A model generated the notes under the pieces. It ran no database searches. It was given only the letters and a program-made list of their open reading frames with translations, and was not told where the DNA came from. The translations under genes and the position numbers were made by a program. 64,000 nt of DNA from Gemmatimonas sp. (GTDB lineage Bacteria; Gemmatimonadota; Gemmatimonadetes; Gemmatimonadales; Gemmatimonadaceae). Of this stretch, positions 44,711-54,061 are shown piece by piece (positions within the stretch are counted from its first letter, which is position 1; each line of letters begins with the position of its first letter). The DNA lies in the NCBI RefSeq assembly GCF_027531815.1, contig NZ_JAPZSK010000014.1:186001-250000 (forward strand), given 5' to 3'.

Positions 44711-47700
44711 ATGCTCGCTCGTCGATGGTTGTGGTCAGTCGTGGCGGGGAGGGCGCCCGCACTGCCGCGGGTAGCCGCTCTCGTCGCGCTGGCCGGAGTC
44801 CTGCTGGCCACGTCGGCCGTCCACGCCCTGCAGGCACAGGGGGCCACCGGCACCGTACGCGGCACCGTCACCGACTCCTCCACCGGCCGCCCCGTGGCGG
44901 GGGTGCAGATGACCGTCGCCGGCGGTGCCGCGCGCGCGTCCACCGCGGAAAACGGCAGCTACCAGCTGACCGGCGTCCCCGCCGGTCGTGTGACCGTGCG
45001 TGCGCAGCGTCTGGGCTATGCCGCCTTCCAGCGCACCGTCGACCTGACGGCCGGCGGCACCGTGACGGTGGACATCCGCCTGCGCCCCGTGGCCGCCGTG
45101 CTCAGCACCATCGTGGCCACCGGCTACGGCAGCAGCCGCCGCGCCACCGTGAGCAACGCCATTGCCAGTGTGGACAGCAGCGCCTTCGACGCCATTCCCG
45201 TGGTGAGCGTGGACAACGCGCTGCAGGGGCGCGTCCCCGGCGTGCAGGTCATGCAGAACAGCGGTGAGCCTGGCGGCGGCGTGTCGGTGCGCATCCGCGG
45301 CCCGGCCTCGCTCAACGCCGGCAGCCAGCCGCTCTACGTGATCGACGGCGTCCCCATGCTGCAGGGCACGTTCGAGCAGATCACCGGCACCAGCGGCCAG
45401 CGCATGACCCCCATCTCGGGCATCAACCCCGACGACATCGCCTCCATTGACGTGCTCAAGGACGCCGCCGCCGCCGCCATTTACGGGTCGCGCGGCTCCA
45501 ACGGCGTCATCGTCATTACCACCAAGCGTGGCGCCGGCGGCAACCGCTTCCGCTTCAACATGAGCGCCTACACCGCCTCGCAGGAGGTGGAACGCACCGT
45601 CGACCTGCTCAATGCCACCGACTACGTGGCGGTGATGAATGAGGCGCGCACCAACCAGGGGCTCGCCCCGCGCTTCGCCCCGGGCACCGACAGCATCAAC
45701 ACCGACTGGCAGGCCGCTGTCTTCCGTCAGGCGCCCATGAGCGAAGTCAACATGAGCGTGAGCGGCGGCACCGACCGCCTCCGCATGTTCCTCAGCGGCA
45801 GCGACACGCGCCAGACGGGTATCGTCATCGGCTCCGACTACCAGCGGCAGGCGGTGCGCCTCAACACCGACGCGCAGGCCACCAGCAAGCTCACCATCAC
45901 CTCCAACATCGGCCTCACCCGCGAGTCCAACGATCGCGTGCCGGGCGACCAGAACATCGACGGCGTCGTCACCAACGCGCTGGCCATGCAGCCCTTCTCG
46001 CCGGTGCGCGGCAACTCCTTTGGCTTCGCCGGCATCGCCAATGGCCTCATCTACTCCAACCCGGTGGCCACCGCCACCTACAGCTCGCTCAACGTGAGCA
46101 CGCTGCGCGCGCTGGGGAACCTCGAGGCCCGCTACGCGCTCACCAACAAGATCAACATCTCCGCGCGCCTCGGCACCGACCTCTACGCGCTCGACGAGCT
46201 GCGCTGGCGCTCCCCCAAGGTGGATCGCGCCGTGAGCACCAGCGTGGGCGGTGAAGGCGCTGACGGCCGCACGCGAGCCTTCCGCCTGCTGGCCGAAACC
46301 TTCGGCAACTGGGACGTCATCGACTCCGACAACCAGACGCTGCGCGTGACGGCCGGCGCCAGCCAGGAGCGCAACAACACGAACTTCAACTACGTGGCCG
46401 GCACGGGCTTCCCCACCGGCTTCGAGCGCTACGTGCGTAACGCCGCGCAGGTGTCGGTGTTCGACGGCGGCGAGACCGAGAACACGCTGGTGTCGTACTT
46501 CACCCGCGCCAACTGGACGTGGCGTGAGCGCTACGTGGTGACCGCCAGCTTGCGGCGCGACGGTTCGTCACGCTTCGGCGACAACAGCCGCTACGGCAAC
46601 TTCGCGGCGCTCTCCGGCGCGTGGACCGTGAGCGACGAAAGCTGGGCCAGCGCGCTCTCCCGTCTCATGACGCTCAAGCTGCGCGCCAGCCGCGGCGCCA
46701 CCGGCAACCAGCAGATTGCCGACTTCGGCAGCCGCACCCTCGCCGCCGCCAACCCGTACGCCGGCATTGCGGGGCTCGCGCCTTCGCAGCTGGGCAACCC
46801 CAACCTGCGCTGGGAGCGCACCACCGAAACCGACATCGGCGCCGACCTGGGCTTCTTCAACGGACGCGTCAACCTGGTGGTGGACTGGTACAACCGCGCC
46901 ACTGCCGACCTGCTGGTGAACCGCCCAGTGGCCGCCACCAGCGGCTACAGCACTGTGGCCGACAACGTGGGATCGCTGCGCAACCGCGGTGTGGACATGC
47001 AGCTGCAGACGATCAACATCCGCCGGCCCGGCACCGGGGGCTTCGAGTGGACCAGTGACCTCAACATCACCTGGAACCGCAATCTCATCACCGCGCTCTC
47101 CGACGGACAGCCGGTGAACTCCACCACCTCGGGACGCCTCACAAGCGTGGCCATGGTGGGCAAGCCCATCGGCACGTTCTTCATCTACGACTTCCTGCGC
47201 GTGGATCCGGCCACCGGCAACGCCATCTATCGCCGCGGCGACGGTGGGGAAACGCTGACGCCGGTCACCGCCGACCTCTCCACCAATCTGGGCAGCGCGC
47301 AGCCCGACTACTTCGGCGGTCTCACCAACTCGGTGCGCTGGAAGGGACTCGACTTCCGCGCCTTCCTGCAGTTCACGCAGGGGAATGAGATCCTCAACAT
47401 GAACCGGCTCTTCGCCGATGACGGCGGCAACTCGTCGGACAACAAGTTCGCCAACGTGCGCAACCGCTGGCAGAAGCCGGGTGACATCACCAACCAGCCA
47501 CGCATGGGCAGCACCGGCGGCGCCCGCTTCATGTCCGACCGCTTCATCGAGGACGGCTCCTTCGTGCGCCTGCAGGAAGTCACCCTCGGGTGGCGTCTCC
47601 CGGCGTCGATCGCCAAGCAGGTGCGCGCCGACAACGCCCGTCTCTACGTGAGCGGTCGCAACCTCGTCACGTGGACCAACTACACGGGCTACAACCCCGA

Positions 47701-47803
47701 CGTCAACTCGGCCGGCACCAACGCGAATCTCTCGCTCGGCGTCGACTTCTACGCGTACCCCCTGGCCCGCACCTGGACCGTGGGCATCAACGCCGGATGG
47801 TGA
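44711..47803 (+). CDS. SusC/RagA-type TonB-linked outer-membrane protein
   Basis: 1,030 residues from ATG 44711, with GGAGG seven bases upstream. Signal peptide (VALVALAGVLLATSAVHALQA), regulatory beta-sandwich (GTVRGTVTDSSTGRPVAGVQ, GSYQLTGVPAGRVTVRA), plug motifs ALQGRVPGVQVMQNSGEPGG, SVRIRGPASLNAGSQPLYVI, ASIDVLKDAAAAAIYGSRGS and NGVIVITTKRG, and a barrel ending GINAGW. It is the transport half of the second SusCD pair. Low identity to the first SusC outside the shared motifs suggests a different ligand. Codon usage here is extremely GC-rich and uniform, unlike the more mixed first copy. Confidence 0.95.
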   Translation: MLARRWLWSVVAGRAPALPRVAALVALAGVLLATSAVHALQAQGATGTVRGTVTDSSTGRPVAGVQMTVAGGAARASTAENGSYQLTGVPAGRVTVRAQRLGYAAFQRTVDLTAGGTVTVDIRLRPVAAVLSTIVATGYGSSRRATVSNAIASVDSSAFDAIPVVSVDNALQGRVPGVQVMQNSGEPGGGVSVRIRGPASLNAGSQPLYVIDGVPMLQGTFEQITGTSGQRMTPISGINPDDIASIDVLKDAAAAAIYGSRGSNGVIVITTKRGAGGNRFRFNMSAYTASQEVERTVDLLNATDYVAVMNEARTNQGLAPRFAPGTDSINTDWQAAVFRQAPMSEVNMSVSGGTDRLRMFLSGSDTRQTGIVIGSDYQRQAVRLNTDAQATSKLTITSNIGLTRESNDRVPGDQNIDGVVTNALAMQPFSPVRGNSFGFAGIANGLIYSNPVATATYSSLNVSTLRALGNLEARYALTNKINISARLGTDLYALDELRWRSPKVDRAVSTSVGGEGADGRTRAFRLLAETFGNWDVIDSDNQTLRVTAGASQERNNTNFNYVAGTGFPTGFERYVRNAAQVSVFDGGETENTLVSYFTRANWTWRERYVVTASLRRDGSSRFGDNSRYGNFAALSGAWTVSDESWASALSRLMTLKLRASRGATGNQQIADFGSRTLAAANPYAGIAGLAPSQLGNPNLRWERTTETDIGADLGFFNGRVNLVVDWYNRATADLLVNRPVAATSGYSTVADNVGSLRNRGVDMQLQTINIRRPGTGGFEWTSDLNITWNRNLITALSDGQPVNSTTSGRLTSVAMVGKPIGTFFIYDFLRVDPATGNAIYRRGDGGETLTPVTADLSTNLGSAQPDYFGGLTNSVRWKGLDFRAFLQFTQGNEILNMNRLFADDGGNSSDNKFANVRNRWQKPGDITNQPRMGSTGGARFMSDRFIEDGSFVRLQEVTLGWRLPASIAKQVRADNARLYVSGRNLVTWTNYTGYNPDVNSAGTNANLSLGVDFYAYPLARTWTVGINAGW

Positions 47804-47805
47804 TC

Positions 47806-49191
47806 ATGACTTCCCTCAAGACTCGCACCCGATCGCTCGCGCGCCTGGCCGCACTGGCCGCCGTGGTCGCCACCACTGCCTGCGACGGCATTCTGCAGAC
47901 GGAGCCGGTCACCTCGCTCCCGCAGGACCTCATGATTCAGGACGCCGCCACGGCCACCGCGTCCCTCAACGGCGTCTACGACGCCCTGCAGAGCGGCAGC
48001 TACTACGGACTCACGGCGAAGCTCGTGGGCGATCTCGCCGCCGACAACACCGTCTGGTCGGGCACCTTCCAGTTCCTCGGGGAGATGCAGACCAACCGCA
48101 TGCAGGCCGACAACCAGGAAGTCACCGCCTTCTGGACGGCGATCTACTCCAGCGTGAATCGCGCCAACCTGATCATCGACAAGGTGCCCACGGTGAGCGC
48201 CATCCCGGAGCCCACCCGCTCCGATGTCATGGGACAGGCGTACTTCATTCGCGCCCTCGGCTTCCACAACCTGGTCAAGTACTGGGGCCCCGTGCCCATC
48301 CCCACCAAGGTCACCACCGGGCCCGACGAGTCCAAGAGCTATGTGCGCACGCCGGTCAACGACGTGTACACGCAGGTGCTCAAAGATCTCGACAGCGCCC
48401 AGACGCTCACGCGCAACACCACCAACACGCGCTTCGCCACCCCCACGGCGGCGCGGGCACTGCGGGCCCGCGTGCTCTTCTACCGCGCGGGGCTCCCGGG
48501 GAACGCCAACAGCCAGGCCGACTATCAGGCGGCGCTGGATGTGGCCAACCAGGTGCTGGCGGGGCGTGACACGCTGGTGGTGCCCTACGCCGACCTCTTC
48601 TCGGCGCTGGGCAGCAACACCACCGAGGACATCTTCCGCGTGGCCTTCAACGCCACCGAAAGCAATGGCCTCAGCAACTACTACCTCTCGGTGGGGCGCG
48701 CCGAAGTGGCGCCCAGCGCCGGACTCGACGCGGCGTACCCCGCCGGCGACATCCGCCGCACCGTGACCGTGCGCCCCAGCGGCGTGGCGGCACGTCCGCT
48801 CAACGGCACCAAGTGGTCGGCGCGTCCGGGCACGGAGCACGTGCACGTGATTCGTCTGGCCGAGGTGGTGCTCATCAAGGCCGAAGCACTGGCGCGGCTC
48901 AATCGCTTGCCCGAGGCGGTGGCGCAGTACAACAAGGTGCGCGTGCGCGCGGGGCTGGCGCCGCACACCTTCGGCACTCAGGTCACCACGCAGGCGGAGG
49001 TCATCAGCCAGATCGAACTCGAGCGTCGTCTCGAGCTCGCGCTCGAAGGCGATCGCTGGCCCGATCTCGTCCGGCTGGGGCGCGTGATTCAGGTGAAGGG
49101 GATTCAGGACCGTGCGGGTCAGGCGCTCTTCCCCCTGCCCATTCGCGACCTGCGCGTCTCCCCGCTGCTGACGCAGAACCCGGGGTACTGA
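47806..49191 (+). CDS. SusD/RagB-family surface lipoprotein
   Basis: 461 residues from ATG 47806, two bases after the SusC stop; an ATG nine bases earlier would overlap it. Lipoprotein signal (LAALAAVVATTAC). SusD helices are clear: TASLNGVYDALQSGSYYGLT, VTAFWTAIYSSVNRANLIID, GQAYFIRALGFHNLVKYWGP with the classic VPIPTKVTT loop, PTAARALRARVLFYRAG, HVIRLAEVVLIKAEALARLN and LERRLELALEGDRWPDLVRL. It captures ligand for the preceding SusC. A strong terminator hairpin and a transposase remnant follow. Confidence 0.95.
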   Translation: MTSLKTRTRSLARLAALAAVVATTACDGILQTEPVTSLPQDLMIQDAATATASLNGVYDALQSGSYYGLTAKLVGDLAADNTVWSGTFQFLGEMQTNRMQADNQEVTAFWTAIYSSVNRANLIIDKVPTVSAIPEPTRSDVMGQAYFIRALGFHNLVKYWGPVPIPTKVTTGPDESKSYVRTPVNDVYTQVLKDLDSAQTLTRNTTNTRFATPTAARALRARVLFYRAGLPGNANSQADYQAALDVANQVLAGRDTLVVPYADLFSALGSNTTEDIFRVAFNATESNGLSNYYLSVGRAEVAPSAGLDAAYPAGDIRRTVTVRPSGVAARPLNGTKWSARPGTEHVHVIRLAEVVLIKAEALARLNRLPEAVAQYNKVRVRAGLAPHTFGTQVTTQAEVISQIELERRLELALEGDRWPDLVRLGRVIQVKGIQDRAGQALFPLPIRDLRVSPLLTQNPGY

Positions 49192-49221
49192 CCGGCGCGG
49201 CGCGTCGTCTCGCAACACTTG

Positions 49222-49261
49222 CAGGGGGTGGGAATCGGCCGGTGCCGGTTCCCGCCCCCTG
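49222..49261 (+). terminator. Terminator hairpin after the second susCD pair
   Basis: CAGGGGGTGGGAA (49222-49234) pairs with TTCCCGCCCCCTG (49249-49261), 13 bp with one G-U pair, and the loop folds again as CGGC/GCCG. Confidence 0.6.
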
Positions 49262-49310
49262 TGTGCATGCGCCCCCCGGGGCTGCGGTGACAGCCGCGCC
49301 AGCACCCGCG

Positions 49311-49772
49311 AAAAGGTGCACGCGCGTTACGGGCATGGGCTGGGAGTACACGCACGTGGCCATCGACGATCACTCGCGGTTGGCCGATGACGAAGTCCTC
49401 GCCGATGAAACGGCGGAGACCACGGCCGGCGTTCTGCGGTGCGCGGTGGCGTGGTACGCCGCGCAGGGCATCGCGGTGGAACCCCTGCCGACGGATGACG
49501 GCAGTGCCGATCGCTCGCACCACTTTGCCCACGTGGCCCTCGAGCTCGGGATCAGCCACCGCTTTACCCAAGCCTATCGGCCGCAGACCAACGGCAAGGC
49601 GGAGCGCTTCATTCGCACGCTGCTCACCGAATGCGCCTACGCCACCGCCTACGGTCGCGCGGCCAGACGCACGGCCGCCTTACCGACCGACCTGACCTGC
49701 TACGACTTTTACCGACGGCATAGCGCCCGCAACGACGCCCTACCGGCCTCACGCCTGCCCATCGCTGTGTGA
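49311..49772 (+). pseudogene. IS481-like transposase remnant (integrase core only)
   Basis: C-terminal part of an IS481-family DDE transposase: GMGWEYTHVAIDDHSRLA contains the first catalytic Asp, LPTDDGSADRSHHF the second (usually LTDNGS), and FTQAYRPQTNGKAERFIRTL the Glu, followed by the terminal YNxxRxHxA-like segment, degraded to YDFYRRHSARN. The N-terminal helix-turn-helix half is absent and no upstream start or inverted repeat is visible, so it cannot transpose. It shows that an insertion sequence once landed directly behind the susCD operon. Confidence 0.8.
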
Positions 49773-49788
49773 ACAACGTCTTTGCCAT

Positions 49789-51090
49789 TTACAACGAGCG
49801 CGGCGCCACGCGCAGCAGCTGGGCATAGTACGTCTTCACCGTGTCGATGTGCCGGGCATGGAACGCACGATAGAGCACGACGTCCCTGAGCGCATCGCCA
49901 CGGTGTTTCAGCACCAGCCGATGCTCGTCGTAGTCCGGTCCATCGGAGCTCCTGTGGGGCTGCAGCTGCTGCTCGATCCGGGTGTAGTCGCCTGGCGCCG
50001 CCCGCCAGTGGCTTGAGCGGAACGTCGCCGCCAGCCGTCCTCGCCACGACCTGTCGTCTGCCATCACCCAGCCTCGCTCACTGACCGCCACCCCCTCGGC
50101 GGTGACGGTCACCCGCTTGACCGAAGCGGCCAGGGTGAAGGACACCAGCGCCAGGAACACGAACACGCCACAGACGGGCAGGCTCATGAGCACGAGGATC
50201 GCCGGTTGGAGGGCCACCCCGTGCGTGCCGAACTGACGCAGGCCAAAGTTGAGCAGGCCCAACCCGCAGGCGCCGAACATCAGCGCAAGCACGAGGGTAA
50301 TGGCCACCACCGCGGGGCCAGCACGCTCCGTGAACATGAGCGGCAGCCGCCGTCCCGCATAGAGCGCCGGCCGTCCTTCGGCGCGTTGGTCCTGAATGGT
50401 ATCCCTGGCGACGATGCGCCACGGGAAAATGAACCAGATCAGCAAGAACACGCCGAGCCCGATTTCCGCCATCCGCGTGGAGAAGAGCCGGGCCAGCGCG
50501 ATGCCGACGAGACCACCGACGACCAGAGCGCCAATCATCTTGACCACATGGTCGCCCAGGTACGATGCGGGGGATACCCGCGCCTGTCTGCTCATCCGCA
50601 CCGCGAACACGAGGTCGACCACGGCCAGCAAGAGGATGGGGGCATAGCGGACCGTCGTGTGCCGGAGCACCTCCAGCGTGTCCGCATTGATGAAGCCGTT
50701 GGGGCCAAGCAATCGTGCCGGGTCGTGCGCCGCAAACACGCTGAGCAGCAACCCCAGAATGCTGCTGCCGATCACGACACCCACCGTGCCCATCACCAGC
50801 TGGAGCCAGGAGCCGATCCGGTGACCGGAACGATCGATGCCTGCGAACTGCATGACGATACTCGCGGCCAGGATGGCGCCGCTGGTCCAGACGAGGTTGG
50901 TCCAGAGGGCCCACGCCAGATCCCGGTAGCCCCAGCGCTGTAGCAGCACCAGGAGCAGGAGGATCGCGCCATTAAGCCAATTGCGCACCGCGATCAACGC
51001 GTCGACGCGTTGCCAGCTCCTTTCCAGTTCTTCCAGCGAAACGACGGCATTCATGTCGTGGGGGGCGTCGTGTGTTGCATCGTGCGACAC
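49789..51090 (-). CDS. Polytopic membrane protein of unknown function
   Basis: 433 residues with about nine to ten hydrophobic stretches, for example LNGAILLLLVLLQRWGYRDLA, LVMGTVGVVIGSSILGLLLSV, VVAITLVLALMFGACGLGLL and VLMSLPVCGVFVFLALVSF. The N-terminus is soluble and His/Asp-rich (MSHDATHDAPHD, then an acidic helix). Between spans lies a cytosolic-looking loop (DTIQDQRAEGRPALYAGRRL), and the C-terminal 110 residues form a soluble domain resembling a PH-like strand set (VKRVTVTAEGVAVSERGWVM). I recognise no family. It diverges from the CBS-domain gene. Confidence 0.7.
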   Translation of the reverse strand: MSHDATHDAPHDMNAVVSLEELERSWQRVDALIAVRNWLNGAILLLLVLLQRWGYRDLAWALWTNLVWTSGAILAASIVMQFAGIDRSGHRIGSWLQLVMGTVGVVIGSSILGLLLSVFAAHDPARLLGPNGFINADTLEVLRHTTVRYAPILLLAVVDLVFAVRMSRQARVSPASYLGDHVVKMIGALVVGGLVGIALARLFSTRMAEIGLGVFLLIWFIFPWRIVARDTIQDQRAEGRPALYAGRRLPLMFTERAGPAVVAITLVLALMFGACGLGLLNFGLRQFGTHGVALQPAILVLMSLPVCGVFVFLALVSFTLAASVKRVTVTAEGVAVSERGWVMADDRSWRGRLAATFRSSHWRAAPGDYTRIEQQLQPHRSSDGPDYDEHRLVLKHRGDALRDVVLYRAFHARHIDTVKTYYAQLLRVAPRSL

Positions 51091-51344
51091 GTGCGGCGCG
51101 CCGTCCGCGTGAGCGGGACGCCCCGGCCATCGAGGCGTTTCCGGCGCTTCTGGTTCACACCCGACGCGTGTGCGCCGCTACCCGTAACCGGGCGGCAGGG
51201 CGGGCTGAACGCGTCGTGCGGTCCGTCCATGCCCCAGGCTGCCGCCGACCATGCCGGCGCCGCCTGTGAGGACCACGGGCCTCGTGACAGGGTGGGGCGG
51301 TTGGCCACCGGTTCGACCGATTCCCGCCAGGCAGGGAGCTCTCC

Positions 51345-51788
51345 GTGCGCGTCAGAGACATCATGACCACCAAGGTGTTCACCATCCAAGCGGGCAAGCA
51401 CCTGCGCGCTGTCGAAGCGATCATGAAGTGGGCACATGGGCGGCATGTCCCGGTGGTGGATGACCATGGGCGGCTGGTCGGCGTTGTCAGCCATCGGGAT
51501 CTCATGCGCGCCGCCGTTTCAACCCTGCAGGTCCGGATCAGCGAGGTCGAGCGCATGCAGCACAACGCCACCATCGAAGTGCGCCAGATCATGCAGGCGC
51601 CCACGGCCACGATCAGGCCGGACGAACGGGTGCAGCGCGCGGCTCACCTCATGCGGTCCCTGAGAATCGGGTGCCTCCCGGTGCGCGAGGACCAGCACCG
51701 CGTGGGCATCGTGACGGAGGCGGACCTGCTGCATATCGTCGCGGAGTTGCCGGACGCCGCGCTGGCCCCACGGCCCGCGCTCGGGTAG
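51345..51788 (+). CDS. Tandem CBS-domain protein
   Basis: 147 residues from a GTG at 51345, chosen because GGGAG lies six bases upstream and the Bateman module then begins correctly (VRDIMTTKVFTIQAGKHLRA). Two CBS domains: first about 1-60 with VVDDHGRLVGVVSHRDLMR, second about 75-138 with IMQAPTATIRPDERVQRAAH and LPVREDQHRVGIVTEADLL. Such stand-alone pairs bind adenine nucleotides and regulate partner enzymes or channels. The divergent membrane protein is a possible partner, by position only. The 254-bp gap upstream shows no other feature. Confidence 0.9.
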   Translation: MRVRDIMTTKVFTIQAGKHLRAVEAIMKWAHGRHVPVVDDHGRLVGVVSHRDLMRAAVSTLQVRISEVERMQHNATIEVRQIMQAPTATIRPDERVQRAAHLMRSLRIGCLPVREDQHRVGIVTEADLLHIVAELPDAALAPRPALG

Positions 51789-51829
51789 GCGGTCGGCGTG
51801 CGCTCCGGTGGGCCGGCCAGTGCCCCGCC

Positions 51830-52257
51830 CTATCGCACCATCCGCAGCACGTTGGTGCGCAACGCCGCCGGGGCCGTGGTAACGGGATCGTTCAGGTAGA
51901 ACTCGTATGCCGGGCCCACCGGCTGCCGGCTCTGGGCCACCAGCCACTGCTGCAAGGCGTCGTGCGCGGCCCCGATGTGGTCGTAGGGCCCCGTGTCGGC
52001 GCACACCGCGGCCGGACCGGCCGGCAGCGTCGTGGCCTGCACGTCGCCGGCGCCGCGCAGCGCCGTGGCGAAGGGCATGCCGATCTCCAGGTCCAGATCC
52101 TGCCAGTCCATGTTGTGGTACGCCACAAACGGCGGCCCGGCCGGGCTGCCGCCGCCTGGGCCATGATCGCCCCCCACGCCGGCCCCAGCACCGCTGAGAG
52201 CTGCGCCAGCCGCGCCCTCGCACTTGCGAATCTCGTGCGCCGCGAAGGCGCAACCAT
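51830..52257 (-). pseudogene. Frameshifted GyrI-like effector-binding protein
   Basis: Two adjacent reading frames together spell a GyrI/AraC-effector-binding domain. The first (ATG 52257) gives FASARARLAQLSAVLGPAWG then AIMAQAAA; the second gives PAGPPFVAYHNMDWQDLDLE, IGMPFATALRGAGDVQAT, LPAGPAAVCADTGPYDHIG and ends VLRMVR. The join is within a GGC repeat near 52150, where restoring one base would rejoin the frames. This is either a recent inactivation or a sequencing error. GyrI-like domains bind drugs or other ligands. The DNA-binding part found in some relatives is absent. Confidence 0.65.
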
Positions 52258-52327
52258 CAGGGTTTCCCCGGACCGCGCCGGGGTTACGTCGGTGACGCGC
52301 TGGAAAGACCCGACTCCGCCGCCGCGG

Positions 52328-53185
52328 TCAATCCACCGGCAGGTGCTTCTCGTACCCCAGCACCGTCTCTGCCCGCTTCGAGCGCAAGAGTGGATAGAAC
52401 AGCTGGTGGTACCACCGCTCCTGCCCGTGCCGCCGGTCGTCCTTGAGGCCGTACGCCGGCGGATACTGCCGGGTGATGCGGGACGTACCGAGCAGGATGT
52501 CCCAGAGGAAGAGCAGGTTGCCGTAGTTCCCCTGGTACAGGCCTATGCCGTCGTCCTGCGTGAGGGCATGGTGCGCGTAATGCGTGGCTGGCGTGGAGAT
52601 GGTGCGCTCCAGCACCCACGCGAGCGGGTGCAGCACACGGTACCGGTACAGCCACTGATCCCAGCGCACCGCCGAGTGGGCGCCGATGATGACGCAGAGT
52701 TTGACCACGCTGTACCACACGAACGTCCAGCCGAAGCCCAGGTAGAGCAGCGCCCCACCCAGCCAGAGCCCGGGCATCATGGCGTAGTAGAACAGGTTGT
52801 TCCGGTACACCACGCGCACGCTCATGTACGACGCACTGTGGTGCGCGCGGTGCAGTGGCCACAGCACGCTGGTGTGCGACAGCCGGTGCCACCAGTACTG
52901 GGTGAAGTCGTCGGCCACGAGCAGCGTGAGGATCATGGCCCAGAGTGGCCAGTCCGCCCACGCATCGCGCAGGTCGGGGAACAGCCACGCGCACAGCGCG
53001 CGACCGGCCGCGAAGACGCTCCCGGACACGATCGGGAACATGATGCCCACGGCCACGTCGAGGCGATTGTCCTCTCGCCCGGCCTCCGGGGCGAAGAACT
53101 TCCCGATGAGCACCTCGCCGATGCCGAAGGTCAGGAAGATCGCCACGACGGCGAGGAGCTGAACGAGCTGTTGGTCGGGGTGCAT
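52328..53185 (-). CDS. Sterol desaturase/fatty-acid hydroxylase superfamily membrane protein
   Basis: 285-residue di-iron membrane enzyme. The histidine boxes are complete: HRLSH (100-104), HRAHH (112-116) and HYAHH (202-206), with an extra His170 in VIIGAHSAV. Four or more hydrophobic segments flank them. Members hydroxylate or desaturate lipids, sterols, carotenoids or alkylglycerols. TQYWWHRLSHTSVLWPLHRAHHS is close to the bacterial alkylglycerol-monooxygenase-like type, but the substrate is unknown. It stands alone between the GyrI-like gene and the paa operon. Confidence 0.9.
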   Translation of the reverse strand: MHPDQQLVQLLAVVAIFLTFGIGEVLIGKFFAPEAGREDNRLDVAVGIMFPIVSGSVFAAGRALCAWLFPDLRDAWADWPLWAMILTLLVADDFTQYWWHRLSHTSVLWPLHRAHHSASYMSVRVVYRNNLFYYAMMPGLWLGGALLYLGFGWTFVWYSVVKLCVIIGAHSAVRWDQWLYRYRVLHPLAWVLERTISTPATHYAHHALTQDDGIGLYQGNYGNLLFLWDILLGTSRITRQYPPAYGLKDDRRHGQERWYHQLFYPLLRSKRAETVLGYEKHLPVD

Positions 53186-53602
53186 GCCGAATGGTGGGCC
53201 CCAAGATCGCCAGGTGGCAAGCGCGGCGGCCGGGGATCAATGGGACTGCAACCGCCGCCTGCTGGCCAGATGGAGCCGTGCGCTCCCCCGGGGGGGCCGC
53301 GTCCGGCCGTATGATATCATTGGAGGTCGCCGGGATGGCGGATGCGCCGAGGCGCGGCGGCCGGCCTCGAATCACCCATATATTCCACCGCGTCCCCGTG
53401 CGCCGCCGTGCCCCGCCATCTCCCAGCCAGCTCCAAGCCAGCTCCCAGCCACCTTACCGCCATCTCCCCTCATGCCCCTCGCGGACATCCTTCGACGCCC
53501 AGCACGCCCACCGCGTCCTTCTCCCGTGCGACCGGCACTGCCGTGCGGTGCACCGCAAGGCGGTGCGACGCAAGCTGGTGATGCCGCCGCCCGGGGCCCG
53601 CG
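53186..53602. other. 417-bp intergenic region with low-complexity and palindromic DNA
   Basis: No gene is supported, although the DNA is open in some frames. It contains a perfect palindrome ATGATATCAT (53311-53320), degenerate tandem CCAGCTCC/CCATCTCC units (about 53407-53470) and, nearer paaI, overlapping inverted repeats described separately. Confidence 0.4.
53545..53566. promoter_or_regulatory. Three alternating GCGGTGC/GCACCGC half-sites upstream of paaI
   Basis: GCGGTGCACCGC (53545-53556, perfect palindrome) is followed by AAG and another GCGGTGC (53560-53566), so the half-site can pair two ways. It may be an operator for the paa operon or a leader hairpin. Starts 58 bp before paaI. 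Confidence 0.3.
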
Positions 53603-54061
53603 ATGACGCCGCAGGAGGTGGCCGAGGCGTGCCGTGACGCCATGTGGCAGGGGGACCACGCCTCGCAGTGGCTGGGGATGGCGGTGGTAGCGGTGGGACC
53701 CGGCACCGCCACCGTGACCATGACCGTGCGCGCGGAGATGGTGAACGGGCACGGGGTGGCGCATGGCGGGCTGGTGGCGACGCTGGCGGACAGCGCCTTC
53801 GCCTTTGCCTGCAACGCCTACAACGAGGTGACCGTCGCGGCGGGCTTCGACGTCAACCTGCTGGCGGCGGCGCGGCTGGGCGATGTGCTCACCGCCCTGG
53901 CGGTGGAGGTGCACAAGGGAGGACGCAGTGGTGTGTACGACGTGGCCGTGTCCAACCAGCGCGGGGAGCGGGTGGCAGCGTTTCGCGGGCGCTCGCGCAC
54001 CATGAAGGGGACACCGCTGGTACCAGGCGTGCCCATGGGGCCGCCGCCGGGGGCGGCGTAA
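53603..54061 (+). CDS. paaI: PaaI-type hotdog thioesterase
   Basis: 152-residue hotdog-fold acyl-CoA thioesterase. Family markers: LGMAVVAVGPGTATVTMTVR, VNGHGVAHGGLVATLADSAF with the catalytic Asp region (GHxxHGGxxxxLAD), and GFDVNLLAAARLGDVLTA. PaaI hydrolyses dead-end phenylacetyl-CoA intermediates to recover CoA during phenylacetate breakdown. Its stop overlaps the paaK start by one base (TAATG), supporting the assignment. The remaining ring-oxidation genes (paaABCDE, paaG, paaZ) are not in this window. Confidence 0.9.
   Translation: MTPQEVAEACRDAMWQGDHASQWLGMAVVAVGPGTATVTMTVRAEMVNGHGVAHGGLVATLADSAFAFACNAYNEVTVAAGFDVNLLAAARLGDVLTALAVEVHKGGRSGVYDVAVSNQRGERVAAFRGRSRTMKGTPLVPGVPMGPPPGAA

Noticed and set aside
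53335-53637. A 100-codon ORF with GGAGG upstream of paaI
   Set aside because: It is Arg/Pro-rich low-complexity sequence built from CCAGCTCC-type repeats and overlaps paaI in another frame.
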